Shown here one piece after another: positions 8,058 to 16,522 of a stretch of DNA of 64,000 nucleotides; the stretch's first letter is position 1, and every line of letters starts with the position of its first letter. Below the pieces are notes generated by a model, which was given only the letters and a program-made list of their open reading frames with translations, was not told where the DNA came from and made no database searches. The stretch is from Sphingomonadales bacterium (GTDB taxonomy: Bacteria; Pseudomonadota; Alphaproteobacteria; Sphingomonadales; Sphingomonadaceae). The DNA lies in assembly GCA_947470185.1 (NCBI GenBank), contig CANIRZ010000002.1, forward strand, positions 122,237-186,236, read 5' to 3'. The translations under genes were made by a program, and so were the position numbers.

Positions 8058-10190
8058 TCAGATGGCGGCGACGTAGAACAGCAAGCAGGTCTCGGGAAAA
8101 GCATGCGGCAGTTGCAGTCCGCCATGCATGAGCGCCGCCCCGCTGAAGATCGCGCCTTCACCGTTCAGGTCGAGCGTTTCGATTGCGGATGGTCCTTTCA
8201 CTGCCTGCCAGTTGGTTGGCCAAACAAGCTGGAGCCGATATTGGCGCTCCGGATCAAGACCTGTGAACTGCAAACGCCCAGGCAGGACTTTTGCGTCGCT
8301 GGCGACATACGCAACCGAATATAGGGCCTCCGACTGGTCGCGCGCTATTACTCCGCTGGTGATTAACTGCGGCGCGCTATCCAAACGAAATACATCGCCA
8401 TTATGGAGAAAAGCGCGATGTTTTTTATGCAAATCTATGGCGTTTTTGAGCACATCAAGGTCCGCCGTCCGCTCGGTCAGCAAATTCAGCTCAAGCCCCA
8501 TATGCCCCATAAGCGCCGTTGCCGCGCGCATTTCCATCGACAGCCGCCGTCCCGTCACATGACATTTTGCTGGCCCTATATGGCAACCCAGCACTTCGAG
8601 AGGCAGGAAAAAGCTGGCGCCGCGTTGAATAACTTGGCGGTCTAGCGCGTCATTGCTGTCGGATGTCCATACACGGTCGCTATGCGCCAGCACGCCCATA
8701 TCCGCCCGTGCGCCGCCCGAAGAGCAGCTTTCGATTTCGACATGCGGGTGTGCATCGCGGACGCGGTCAAGCAACGCATAGAGCGCCCCGACCTGCACAA
8801 AAGCACGCGGCACACCCGATGAATCGCCCGGATGGCTGAGGTCGCGGTTAATGTCCCATTTGATGTAGCTTATGTCATGATCGCGCAAAATTGCGTCGAT
8901 GGCATTGAACAGATAATCTGCGACTTCTGGCCGGCTTATATCCAGCGCCAACTGTGACCGGAACGGTACCTGCTCAACGCCCTCGAGGCCCAACACCCAG
9001 TCCGGATGCGCGCGGAACAGGTCGCTGTCGGGGTTGACCATTTCGGGTTCGAACCACAGGCCGAATTCCATGCCAAGCTTGGTGACATGTTCGACCAACG
9101 GACCAAGCCCATCGGGATAGACATCCCGCGATACATTCCAGTCTCCCAGACCCGCACGGTCATGGCGGCGGCCACCGAACCAGCCATCATCCAGAACAAA
9201 GCGCTCCACGCCAATGTCCGCTGCGCGGGTGGCAAGCTCCTTCAGTTTTTCGACATCATGGTCGAAATAGACGGCTTCCCAAGTGTTATAGTGGACCGGA
9301 CGCGGTTTGCTGCGCATTGCAGGCCGAAGCAATTTGGTGCGCACATGGTCATGGAACTTGCGGCTGAGCTTGCTGAGCCCCTGTCCGCTATAGGCCGCGA
9401 CAATCTCCGGACTTGCATATGTCTCCCCCGGCGCAAGCCGCACTTCGCCGGGCAACAGCAATGCACCAAGGCTCACCAACACCCGCCCATCGGTTAGCGA
9501 ATCCACGCGGATGCGGTGGTTGCCGCTAAATGCGAGATGGAAACCATAGACATCGCCGGTGCTTTCATTGGTATCGGTGGCAGCCAGCAAGATAGCGGGG
9601 TAGCTGAAATGCGATGTCCGCCCGCTGCGGTTCTCGCGCAGATAGGTTGCGGCATTGCGTGCCACCCGCTCCTGCGTAAACTCCTGCGTCCAACGACCGG
9701 TAAAACCGATGATATCAGTCATCGCGTCTGGCACGGGCAGGCAGGCGGTCATCATGCCGCTCACATCAAGCGGGGTTGCACCATAATTGGTCAATGTTGA
9801 ACGGATACGCAGCACGCCGGTTCTGGCATCAAAATCAATCTCATATTCCAACCCAAGCCGCGTGCGTTCATCGCGGCAGATGATCTTGGCACCACCTTCA
9901 CGCAGTTCGACCTTTCCAACCGCAAACAGGCTGCCCCAATCTTTGCCCGCACGGTGCGCAGCGAAGCCGTGAAACATCGGGTGCCCAAGCCCAGGCTCCA
10001 TCGCCAAGGACAAAGGCAGTGACACATCCGCCACGCCATGCATGCCCTGCCGCGCAAACAGGCCTTCGAGCTCCGCGCAATCTGTGTCCGCGTGCAAAGC
10101 GGCCCCCCAATATAGGATCGACACAGGCGCACCCTTGCCACAGGCCAATATCAAGGTCGCGTCCGCAGCATCAAATCGCACATGGTCCAA
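8058..10190 (-). CDS. Alpha-galactosidase, glycoside hydrolase family 36
   Basis: The 710-residue protein has the GH36 layout: an N-terminal beta-sandwich (about 1-290), a TIM barrel and a small C-terminal sheet. The nucleophile is D446 in KWDINRD, and the acid/base is D511 in W-T-S-D. LDDGWFGGR and CSSGGAR are further family blocks. It removes terminal alpha-galactosyl groups. No signal peptide is evident, so it probably acts on imported oligosaccharides or glycosides. The start is TTG at 10190, supported by AGAGGA 7 nt upstream; a GTG three codons later is the alternative. It is divergent from a sodium symporter/glycerol kinase pair, which suggests a shared substrate. Confidence 0.94.
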   Translation of the reverse strand: MDHVRFDAADATLILACGKGAPVSILYWGAALHADTDCAELEGLFARQGMHGVADVSLPLSLAMEPGLGHPMFHGFAAHRAGKDWGSLFAVGKVELREGGAKIICRDERTRLGLEYEIDFDARTGVLRIRSTLTNYGATPLDVSGMMTACLPVPDAMTDIIGFTGRWTQEFTQERVARNAATYLRENRSGRTSHFSYPAILLAATDTNESTGDVYGFHLAFSGNHRIRVDSLTDGRVLVSLGALLLPGEVRLAPGETYASPEIVAAYSGQGLSKLSRKFHDHVRTKLLRPAMRSKPRPVHYNTWEAVYFDHDVEKLKELATRAADIGVERFVLDDGWFGGRRHDRAGLGDWNVSRDVYPDGLGPLVEHVTKLGMEFGLWFEPEMVNPDSDLFRAHPDWVLGLEGVEQVPFRSQLALDISRPEVADYLFNAIDAILRDHDISYIKWDINRDLSHPGDSSGVPRAFVQVGALYALLDRVRDAHPHVEIESCSSGGARADMGVLAHSDRVWTSDSNDALDRQVIQRGASFFLPLEVLGCHIGPAKCHVTGRRLSMEMRAATALMGHMGLELNLLTERTADLDVLKNAIDLHKKHRAFLHNGDVFRLDSAPQLITSGVIARDQSEALYSVAYVASDAKVLPGRLQFTGLDPERQYRLQLVWPTNWQAVKGPSAIETLDLNGEGAIFSGAALMHGGLQLPHAFPETCLLFYVAAI

Positions 10191-10223
10191 CTGCTGATCC
10201 TCTCACCTCAAACCAGCGGCGCG

Positions 10224-10241
10224 AACACAATTGTTTGTGTT
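10224..10241. promoter_or_regulatory. Inverted repeat, candidate operator
   Basis: AACACAATTGTTTGTGTT contains perfect 7-bp arms (AACACAA/TTGTGTT) around a 4-bp spacer. It lies between the divergent alpha-galactosidase and symporter genes, 34 bp from the former's start. Size and placement suit a dimeric repressor site. No regulator gene is adjacent, so function is inferred. Confidence 0.45.
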
Positions 10242-10320
10242 TCCTGCACAGCCGTTTAATTCATGGCGTAAGCAAAAAGAGCAAATGCGCAGCTTTGCAA
10301 TAAAATTCATCGGGGGGTGT

Positions 10321-11850
10321 ATGTTCTCAATTAGCAATAGCGTGGGGCAAATCGCCATATTCGTCGGGCTTACCGCGCTTATTGCTCTGCTGACTTATTG
10401 GAAAGTGCACGGCAAAGCAGCGCAGCAGCGCACTTCGGGCGACGGTTCAACGAAAGAAGTGTTTCTTGCTGGCGGCGGGCTCACATGGCTTTTCGTTGCA
10501 GGCTCAATCACATTGACCAACCTGTCGACCGAGCAACTGGTGGGCATGAACGGGAATCAGATGCTCCTGCTCGCGTGGTGGGAACTGTCGGGTTTCGTCG
10601 GGCTTTTGATTTTGGCCTATGTTTTCGTGCCCATTTATTATCGCAACAATTGCACAACCGTAACCGAGTTGCTTGAACGCAGATATAAAGGCGGAAGCAT
10701 TCGTACCGTGATCTCCGCATTATTTCTGCTGGGTAATATCCTGATTTATTTACCTGCCGCGCTATATTCCGGCAGCCTGTTTTTGAAATCTATGTTTGGC
10801 GTGGATTGGTCGTTGCTCTGGTTCGCAGCGCCCATGGCGATAATCGCTGCGGTATACACGATTACCGGCGGCCTGCGCGCAGTGGCGGTCATGGATACCT
10901 ATTCGGGCATTGGGGTATTGGCGATTGCATTTCTGGTCGTGATACTCGCGCTGGCTGCGGTCGGGTTTGACCTTTCAACGGTTCCGGCCGAGCGCACCTC
11001 GATGATCGGCAGCATCGACTCCCCCATTCCGTTTCACACTTTGTTCACAGGCATGATTTTCATCCAGATATTCTATTGGTCGACCAACCAAAATATCACG
11101 CAAAAGGCGATGACAGCGCCGACTGTCAAAGAAGCGCAAAAAGGTGTGCTGGCGGCGGCGGTTGTGCGCATATTGATCATCCCCGCGATCGTCGTGATCC
11201 CGGGCGTTGTTGCGTATAAATTGTTCGGCAGCTTGGGGGACGCGGCATATGGCAAACTGGTTGCCCATGTTTTGCCAAACTGGATGTCCGGCGCGTTTGC
11301 GGCGATGATGATGGCGGCGGTTATTGCCCATACGAGCGCGATATTGAACAGTTCGGTGGCGCTCTATTCCGTCGACTTTCACGACAAGTTCATCCGCCCC
11401 GTGACCAACCATTGGCAACTTGCCGCCATTGTGTCCATAATTTTGACGGTCACCTCGATCTTACTCGTTCCGGTGTATGAAAACGCCGAAAGCATCATCA
11501 ATCTTTTGCAGCAGTTAAACGGGCTTTCGTCCATGCCCATCCTGTCGGCCTTCGTTACTGGCCTGTTGTTCCGGAACATGGACGCGCGCGCCGCAATCGC
11601 GGGGTTGATTTGGGGCGTCGCATCATATGCATTCCACAACTTCGTCTTATATGTTCCGGACACGCTGTATGCGGGTGAAACATTTTACCAGCATATTGGG
11701 ATTGGCTGGCTACATTATATCGACGTTATGGCGATCGTACTGGTCACATCCGTACTGACTGGCTTGCTGGTCAACCGCGTCATCTTTGGCAATCGCGCCG
11801 TGTTTATTTGGAGCAAGGAGGGACGCCGGCTTTCGGCGCTGGAAATATGA
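10321..11850 (+). CDS. Sodium:solute symporter (SSS family, SGLT-like)
   Basis: This is a very hydrophobic protein of 509 residues with about 13-14 predicted membrane helices. It carries the SSS landmark F-Y-W-S-T-N-Q-N-I-T-Q-K-A followed by a hydrophilic loop, the equivalent of the YWxTNQ sugar-binding region of vSGLT-type transporters, and TGGLRAV earlier. It should import a sugar or polyol with sodium. The frame opens at 10231, but ATG 10321 with a G-rich ribosome site (10312-10317) gives the usual N-terminus. The last bases overlap the glycerol kinase start (ATGA), so transporter and kinase are co-produced. The substrate is inferred from context: an alpha-galactoside, possibly galactosylglycerol, or glycerol. 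Confidence 0.9.
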   Translation: MFSISNSVGQIAIFVGLTALIALLTYWKVHGKAAQQRTSGDGSTKEVFLAGGGLTWLFVAGSITLTNLSTEQLVGMNGNQMLLLAWWELSGFVGLLILAYVFVPIYYRNNCTTVTELLERRYKGGSIRTVISALFLLGNILIYLPAALYSGSLFLKSMFGVDWSLLWFAAPMAIIAAVYTITGGLRAVAVMDTYSGIGVLAIAFLVVILALAAVGFDLSTVPAERTSMIGSIDSPIPFHTLFTGMIFIQIFYWSTNQNITQKAMTAPTVKEAQKGVLAAAVVRILIIPAIVVIPGVVAYKLFGSLGDAAYGKLVAHVLPNWMSGAFAAMMMAAVIAHTSAILNSSVALYSVDFHDKFIRPVTNHWQLAAIVSIILTVTSILLVPVYENAESIINLLQQLNGLSSMPILSAFVTGLLFRNMDARAAIAGLIWGVASYAFHNFVLYVPDTLYAGETFYQHIGIGWLHYIDVMAIVLVTSVLTGLLVNRVIFGNRAVFIWSKEGRRLSALEI

Positions 11851-13313
11851 GCACATATATTCTCGTCATCGACGAAGGCACAACATCGACCCGCGCCGTT
11901 CTTTTTGCTGCAGACGGCACAGCCGTCGACAGTTGCCAGCGCCCACTGACTCAGCATTATCCGCAAGCTGGACTTGTCGAGCATGATGCAACGGAAATTT
12001 GGAACCTCACCCTCGCCTGCGCGCAGGAGATGGTGGCCAAGGCAGGCGGCGCTGACCAGATTGCCAGCATCGGCATCACCAACCAGCGCGAGACAGTTGT
12101 GTTCTGGGACAGAAGAACAGGCAATCCCTTGGCACCCGCCATCGTGTGGCAAGACCGCCGGACGGCGGACATGTGTGCCGCGATGAAAGACCAAGGCGAA
12201 GAACCCGTCGTTCAGGCAAAGACCGGACTGTTGTTGGATCCCTATTTTAGCGGCTCCAAAATTGGTTGGGCGTTGGAAAACTGGCCACAGCTGAAGGAAG
12301 CGGGCGCAAATCTCGCGGTTGGGACGGTCGAGAGCTACCTTGTGTATCGATTAACCGGCGGAAGCCATATCACGGACGCCAGCAACGCCGCGCGCACTGC
12401 ATTGATGGCGATTGGCAGCGGCGGTTGGGACGATGGGTTAATGGACCTATTCGGTGTCCCGCGCGACATTTTGCCAGAGATCACCGATTGTGCCGGAGAC
12501 CTTGGCACAACATTGCCAGAACATTTCGGCGGTGCAATCCGCATTTGCGGCATGGCTGGCGACCAGCAAGCCGCGACCATTGGGCAAGGTTGCTTCGCAA
12601 TCGGGCAAACCAAAGCAACATTTGGCACTGGCGCATTTGTGCTTACGCAAACCGGCACCACCTTGCGTCAGTCGCGCCACCGTTTGCTGTCGACCATATT
12701 GTACCAATTGAATGGGGAACGTCATTACGCGCTTGAAGGTTCGGTGTTTGTCGCAGGTAGCCTTGTCCAATGGCTGCGCGATGATTTGGGGCTAATATCG
12801 CATGCCGCCGAAACCGAACCATTGGCACGCAGCGTGCCGGACAATGGAGGGGTTTATCTGGTGCCTGCGCTTTCGGGCCTTGGCGCACCGCACTGGCGTC
12901 CGGACGCCCGTGCTGCGATCAGCGGACTGAGCTTTGCAGCAAAAAAGGCGCATGTCGCCCGCGCCGCGCTGGAGGCGATGGCACACCAAACCTATGACCT
13001 CAAAACCGCCTTTGCCGCCGATGGCGCCGACTGGGCGGAATTGCGCATTGATGGCGGCATGGTGACCAATGACTGGATGGCGCAAGATTTGGCGGACATG
13101 CTGGCTATTGATGTTGAGCGACCTGCGTTTGTCGAGACAACGGCGCTTGGTGCTGCCATGCTCGCGGCGGTGGGTTGCGGATTATATCACTCGCTTGAGG
13201 AGGCCGCAAAAATGCGCGGCGGGGTAACGCGATTTGCACCGACCTTAGATCCAACAGCGCGGGAAATCAGGCTGGCGGGGTGGGCCGACGCGCTCTCTAG
13301 GGTCCTGCGATAA
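11847..13313 (+). CDS. glpK: Glycerol kinase
   Basis: This is an FGGY-family kinase of 488 residues. The N-terminal phosphate motif is D-E-G-T-T-S-T-R-A (residues 9-17; E. coli GlpK has Q in place of E). Further motifs are TNQRETVVFWD, VWQDRRT, GDQQAATIGQ, the GTGAF loop, and the C-terminal FGGY block RIDGGMVTNDWMAQDLADML. It makes sn-glycerol-3-phosphate from glycerol and ATP. The first ATG of the longer frame (11808) lies inside the symporter; ATG 11847 overlaps the symporter stop by 4 bp and gives the standard N-terminus. There is no glpD, glpR or GlpF facilitator nearby, so the paired symporter probably supplies the substrate or its precursor. Confidence 0.93.
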   Translation: MSTYILVIDEGTTSTRAVLFAADGTAVDSCQRPLTQHYPQAGLVEHDATEIWNLTLACAQEMVAKAGGADQIASIGITNQRETVVFWDRRTGNPLAPAIVWQDRRTADMCAAMKDQGEEPVVQAKTGLLLDPYFSGSKIGWALENWPQLKEAGANLAVGTVESYLVYRLTGGSHITDASNAARTALMAIGSGGWDDGLMDLFGVPRDILPEITDCAGDLGTTLPEHFGGAIRICGMAGDQQAATIGQGCFAIGQTKATFGTGAFVLTQTGTTLRQSRHRLLSTILYQLNGERHYALEGSVFVAGSLVQWLRDDLGLISHAAETEPLARSVPDNGGVYLVPALSGLGAPHWRPDARAAISGLSFAAKKAHVARAALEAMAHQTYDLKTAFAADGADWAELRIDGGMVTNDWMAQDLADMLAIDVERPAFVETTALGAAMLAAVGCGLYHSLEEAAKMRGGVTRFAPTLDPTAREIRLAGWADALSRVLR

Positions 13314-13444
13314 AAATATTTCCACCATGCACTGCGACACACAAGACCGGATTGGAGCCCCATTTTAACATTTACAGCATCTTAACCATCTGAAGGCATT
13401 GTATTAGCGTCATAATATGGCGCTTGCCTTGGTGGGGTTGGAAG

Positions 13445-14785
13445 ATGGATGATTTGCGCGGATTTGAACCATTGAGGTCGGACCTTGTGCCCGATATGCC
13501 GGATTATGCGCTTTTCGATGATGAGGACGCAGCGATTGAACCGCCGCCTGTCATCTTGGGCGATGAACGCCGTATGCAGGTGCGCGCCTATAATTTTTGG
13601 ACGTCGCAACTGCATGCAAAAAATTATCCAAGCATTGAGGATCTTGATCCTGCTGCCGTGGAAGAATTCCGCGATCATAGCGTGCTACTTGACTTCACGT
13701 CAGACATAGAAAACCCGTCGATTGATTTTCTTGGCGAAAAACTGCGCGTTGAATGCGGTCTGGGCAGGAATATCTCATATCTGAAGGAAGTTCCGGGTCG
13801 GTCTTTGCTATCGCGGATTACCGACCATTATCTGCAAATCATCGCCAACCGCGCACCCATCGGGTTTGAGGCTGAATTCATAAACGATCGCGGCAATAAC
13901 ATCATGTATCGCGGCATCTTGCTTCCATATTCGTCAGACGATGACATGATTGATTTCATCTATGGGGTGATCAATTGGAGAGAGGTCGCTTCCGAAGAGA
14001 TGAGCGGGCCGCTTCGGCTTGCGGTAGAGCAATCGCTGGCATCGGTACCGCATCGACACGAACATGTGTCGGTATGGACCAATAGTCCAATCGCTAGCCA
14101 TTTGTTTGACCCTGCCACGCCTGCAGATATGCACAATGTTGGTATTTTCGAGAAACCGGAACTTCTTCTGGATACGCCAATCTTGGAAAAATTCTGCCTT
14201 GCCGATTGGCTGGATGCCGCACGGCAATGTGCCAATGACGCGCGCGATTCTGATCAACGCACGCGCGATGCGCTGTATCAGGCTATTGGCAAAGCGCATG
14301 ACTTTGCCCTCATGGCTGCCGAAAGTTATGAGGAATATGCCGAATTGTTGTGCGATGCTGGCCTGACGGCTCAGGAACGCGCGCCGTTTACGCCCATCGT
14401 CAAATTGGTGTTCGGCGCCGGCGATGACAAAACTCGGCTGACCGAGTTCGCATCCGCGCTGAAGTTTGCACAGCGCAATGCGGTTCCCATGGGCGGCCTT
14501 GCCAACCTACTCGCCAAACATGACGGCGGCCTGAAAGCTATCGTTAGCGCGGAACGTCGCGCGAAAAAGTTGGCCGCAGGCATTGCGCTTTCGCCTGTAT
14601 CTGCCGACCCCCGTCCGCGCTTACGCTCCGCACGCAAGAAGGATTTGCGTGAATTTTCTGGCGCTGGCGACGAATTCGTCCTGCTCGTTGGCCGCCGCGA
14701 AGCAGATGGGAGCGTGGCTATTGTTGGCGTAGTTCATGGCGACGCAGCGCTGACGGAAAAGGCATTGCGCAAAGCCGACGTCTGA
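13445..14785 (+). CDS. PAS_5-type PAS domain protein of unknown function
   Basis: The 446-residue protein is soluble. Residues about 40-190 resemble the small PAS_5 sensory domain (an N-F-W-x4-L-x6-P region, then L-D-P, FLGEKL and GRSLLSRI). A linker with several proline-rich turns follows. Residues about 255-380 form an all-helical domain rich in Ala, which I do not recognise, and the tail is basic. No kinase, GGDEF or DNA-binding motif is present. ATG 13445 is preferred over the upstream TTG 13424 because GGAAG and GGTGGGG lie before it. The gene stands alone between glpK and dapE. A signal-sensing or scaffold role is a guess. Confidence 0.6.
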   Translation: MDDLRGFEPLRSDLVPDMPDYALFDDEDAAIEPPPVILGDERRMQVRAYNFWTSQLHAKNYPSIEDLDPAAVEEFRDHSVLLDFTSDIENPSIDFLGEKLRVECGLGRNISYLKEVPGRSLLSRITDHYLQIIANRAPIGFEAEFINDRGNNIMYRGILLPYSSDDDMIDFIYGVINWREVASEEMSGPLRLAVEQSLASVPHRHEHVSVWTNSPIASHLFDPATPADMHNVGIFEKPELLLDTPILEKFCLADWLDAARQCANDARDSDQRTRDALYQAIGKAHDFALMAAESYEEYAELLCDAGLTAQERAPFTPIVKLVFGAGDDKTRLTEFASALKFAQRNAVPMGGLANLLAKHDGGLKAIVSAERRAKKLAAGIALSPVSADPRPRLRSARKKDLREFSGAGDEFVLLVGRREADGSVAIVGVVHGDAALTEKALRKADV

Positions 14786-14824
14786 CTTGTTTTGGGTGCC
14801 ATTTATCCGTAACGCTTCGGATCA

Positions 14825-15964
14825 ATGACCAATATTTCTGCACTTGACTACGCCCAACGCCTGATCGCTTGCGAAAGCGTTACGCCCGCAACTGGCGGCG
14901 TTTTCGACGTGCTTGAGGATATGCTTGCCCCGCTGGGTTTTACAATCGAGCGATTCATTTCAGGTGAGAATGACGACAACCCGGCACATGGCGCGCCCGT
15001 TGAAAATCTATTCGCGATCCGTGAATCAGGTGGGCGACATTTTGCTTTTGCCGGCCATGTTGACGTTGTGCCGTCCGGCGATGGCTGGGCCAGCAATCCT
15101 TTCGTGCCCGAGGTTAAGGGCGACTTTTTGCATGGGCGTGGCGCCGTCGACATGAAGGGCAGCATCGCCGCTTTTGTCGCTGCGCTTCATGATATTCCGA
15201 AGGACGCTGGCACGATCAGCATGATTATCACCGGTGATGAAGAAGGGCCGGCGATTCACGGCACGCGGGCGTTGATCACGCATATGCAGGCACGTGGCAG
15301 TATTCCCGATGCATGCCTTGTCGGTGAGCCAACAAGCGTCAACCGGCTTGGTGACATGATGAAAATTGGTCGGCGCGGATCCGTCAATATGTGGATTTCG
15401 GTGGCCGGAACGCAGGGCCATGTCGCTTACCCGCATCTTGCGGACAACCCTATCCCTAAGCTTATTGCTATTCTGACAGAGATCGAAGCAATCACCCTCG
15501 ACGAAGGCACGGACTGGTTCCAAGCAAGCAATATCGAGATTACGGACCTGAATGTCGGGAACAAGGCGACCAACGTCATTCCGGCAAAAGCTGAAGCGCG
15601 GCTTTCCATCCGGTTCAACGATTTGCACAATGGCGAGGCGCTCGTTGCGCGCGTCCAGGAACGTGTTGAGACCCATGGAGGCAGTCTGACCGCCATGATA
15701 TCAGGAGAGGCCTTCCTGACCCCTCCTGGCGCGTTTTCAGATGCTATATCAGAGGCAGTTGAGGCGGTGGTCGGCATCGCACCCGAACCATCGACAACCG
15801 GAGGCACGTCGGACGCTCGGTTCCTGACCAAAATATGCCCGGTAGTGGAGTTTGGCCTGTGCAATGCGACAATGCATAAATTGGATGAAGCTGTCGCTAT
15901 AGCCGATTTGTCAGCGCTGACCGAAATTTACCGGCGCGTTGCGCTCAAAATGCTGGCTGCCTAG
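14825..15964 (+). CDS. dapE: Succinyl-diaminopimelate desuccinylase
   Basis: The 379-residue M20 metallopeptidase catalyses N-succinyl-LL-2,6-diaminopimelate hydrolysis in lysine and peptidoglycan precursor synthesis. Zinc ligands and catalytic motifs are visible: FAGHVDVVPSGD (His ligand and catalytic Asp), G-A-V-D-M-K-G, GDEEGPAIHG (general-base Glu) and the C-terminal C-N-A-T-M-H-K-L His. The dimerisation lid domain sits between, with GRRGSVNMW and GHVAYPHLADNP. Length equals the family norm. Its TAG stop overlaps the convergent smr stop in a shared CTAG. dapB lies 17 kb away in this window. Confidence 0.95.
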   Translation: MTNISALDYAQRLIACESVTPATGGVFDVLEDMLAPLGFTIERFISGENDDNPAHGAPVENLFAIRESGGRHFAFAGHVDVVPSGDGWASNPFVPEVKGDFLHGRGAVDMKGSIAAFVAALHDIPKDAGTISMIITGDEEGPAIHGTRALITHMQARGSIPDACLVGEPTSVNRLGDMMKIGRRGSVNMWISVAGTQGHVAYPHLADNPIPKLIAILTEIEAITLDEGTDWFQASNIEITDLNVGNKATNVIPAKAEARLSIRFNDLHNGEALVARVQERVETHGGSLTAMISGEAFLTPPGAFSDAISEAVEAVVGIAPEPSTTGGTSDARFLTKICPVVEFGLCNATMHKLDEAVAIADLSALTEIYRRVALKMLAA

Positions 15965-16515
15965 CTTTTCAACATGATATACAGCGCGCCTGCGCCTCCG
16001 TGGCGAGGGTGGGCATTGCGCACCGCCGAAATATGCTGCGCATGACGGGATGCCGCGAGCCAGTCACGGACAACAGCGGCAATTGCGCCCCTGCCCTCAC
16101 CACTTGCACGATCATGCGCGCGTGGTTTGCCCGTTACCAAGAGCACCACTTTCATACGTTGCGAAATTGCCTGCTCCAGCGCTCCATCCAGCCGGTTGTA
16201 CGCCAACGATAATGATGCGTCATGCAAATCAATGCTGACATCGGGGATGATGCTGCCCCGTGTGATGCGTCTGTCCCAATGCCCGTCAAGATTATGCGGA
16301 ACAGGCGCGATTTTAGCCTGTACGGGGACATATCTTGGTTTTGAATCGGCTGGCGCGGGCTTTGGCTTTACACTCAAAAACTTGGCCAATGCAGCCTTGT
16401 CAGCAGATGGCGTTGCAACCGGCACAGGCTTTGCCTTACCGCCGTGCATGGGTTTTACAGTCGCAATGACCTTGCCCCAAAGGGACTTTTCCGTACTGTC
16501 GAGATGCCGCGCCAT
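15961..16515 (-). CDS. Smr domain protein
   Basis: The 184-residue protein has a basic, Pro/Lys-rich N-terminal half and a C-terminal Smr domain (about 95-184). The domain includes I-D-L-H-D-A-S near its start, the V-L-L-V-T-G-K segment and the closing H-P-R-H-G-G-A-G-A-L-Y. Smr domains bind or nick nucleic acids; the stand-alone proteobacterial forms are linked to DNA structure recognition or ribosome rescue, and the role here is not proven. The frame is open to 16692 inside mltA. ATG 16515, 7 bp past the mltA stop, is taken as the start although its ribosome site is weak. It is the last gene of the timA-mltA-smr operon. Confidence 0.82.
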   Translation of the reverse strand: MARHLDSTEKSLWGKVIATVKPMHGGKAKPVPVATPSADKAALAKFLSVKPKPAPADSKPRYVPVQAKIAPVPHNLDGHWDRRITRGSIIPDVSIDLHDASLSLAYNRLDGALEQAISQRMKVVLLVTGKPRAHDRASGEGRGAIAAVVRDWLAASRHAQHISAVRNAHPRHGGAGALYIMLKS

Positions 16516-16522
16516 GACAGCT

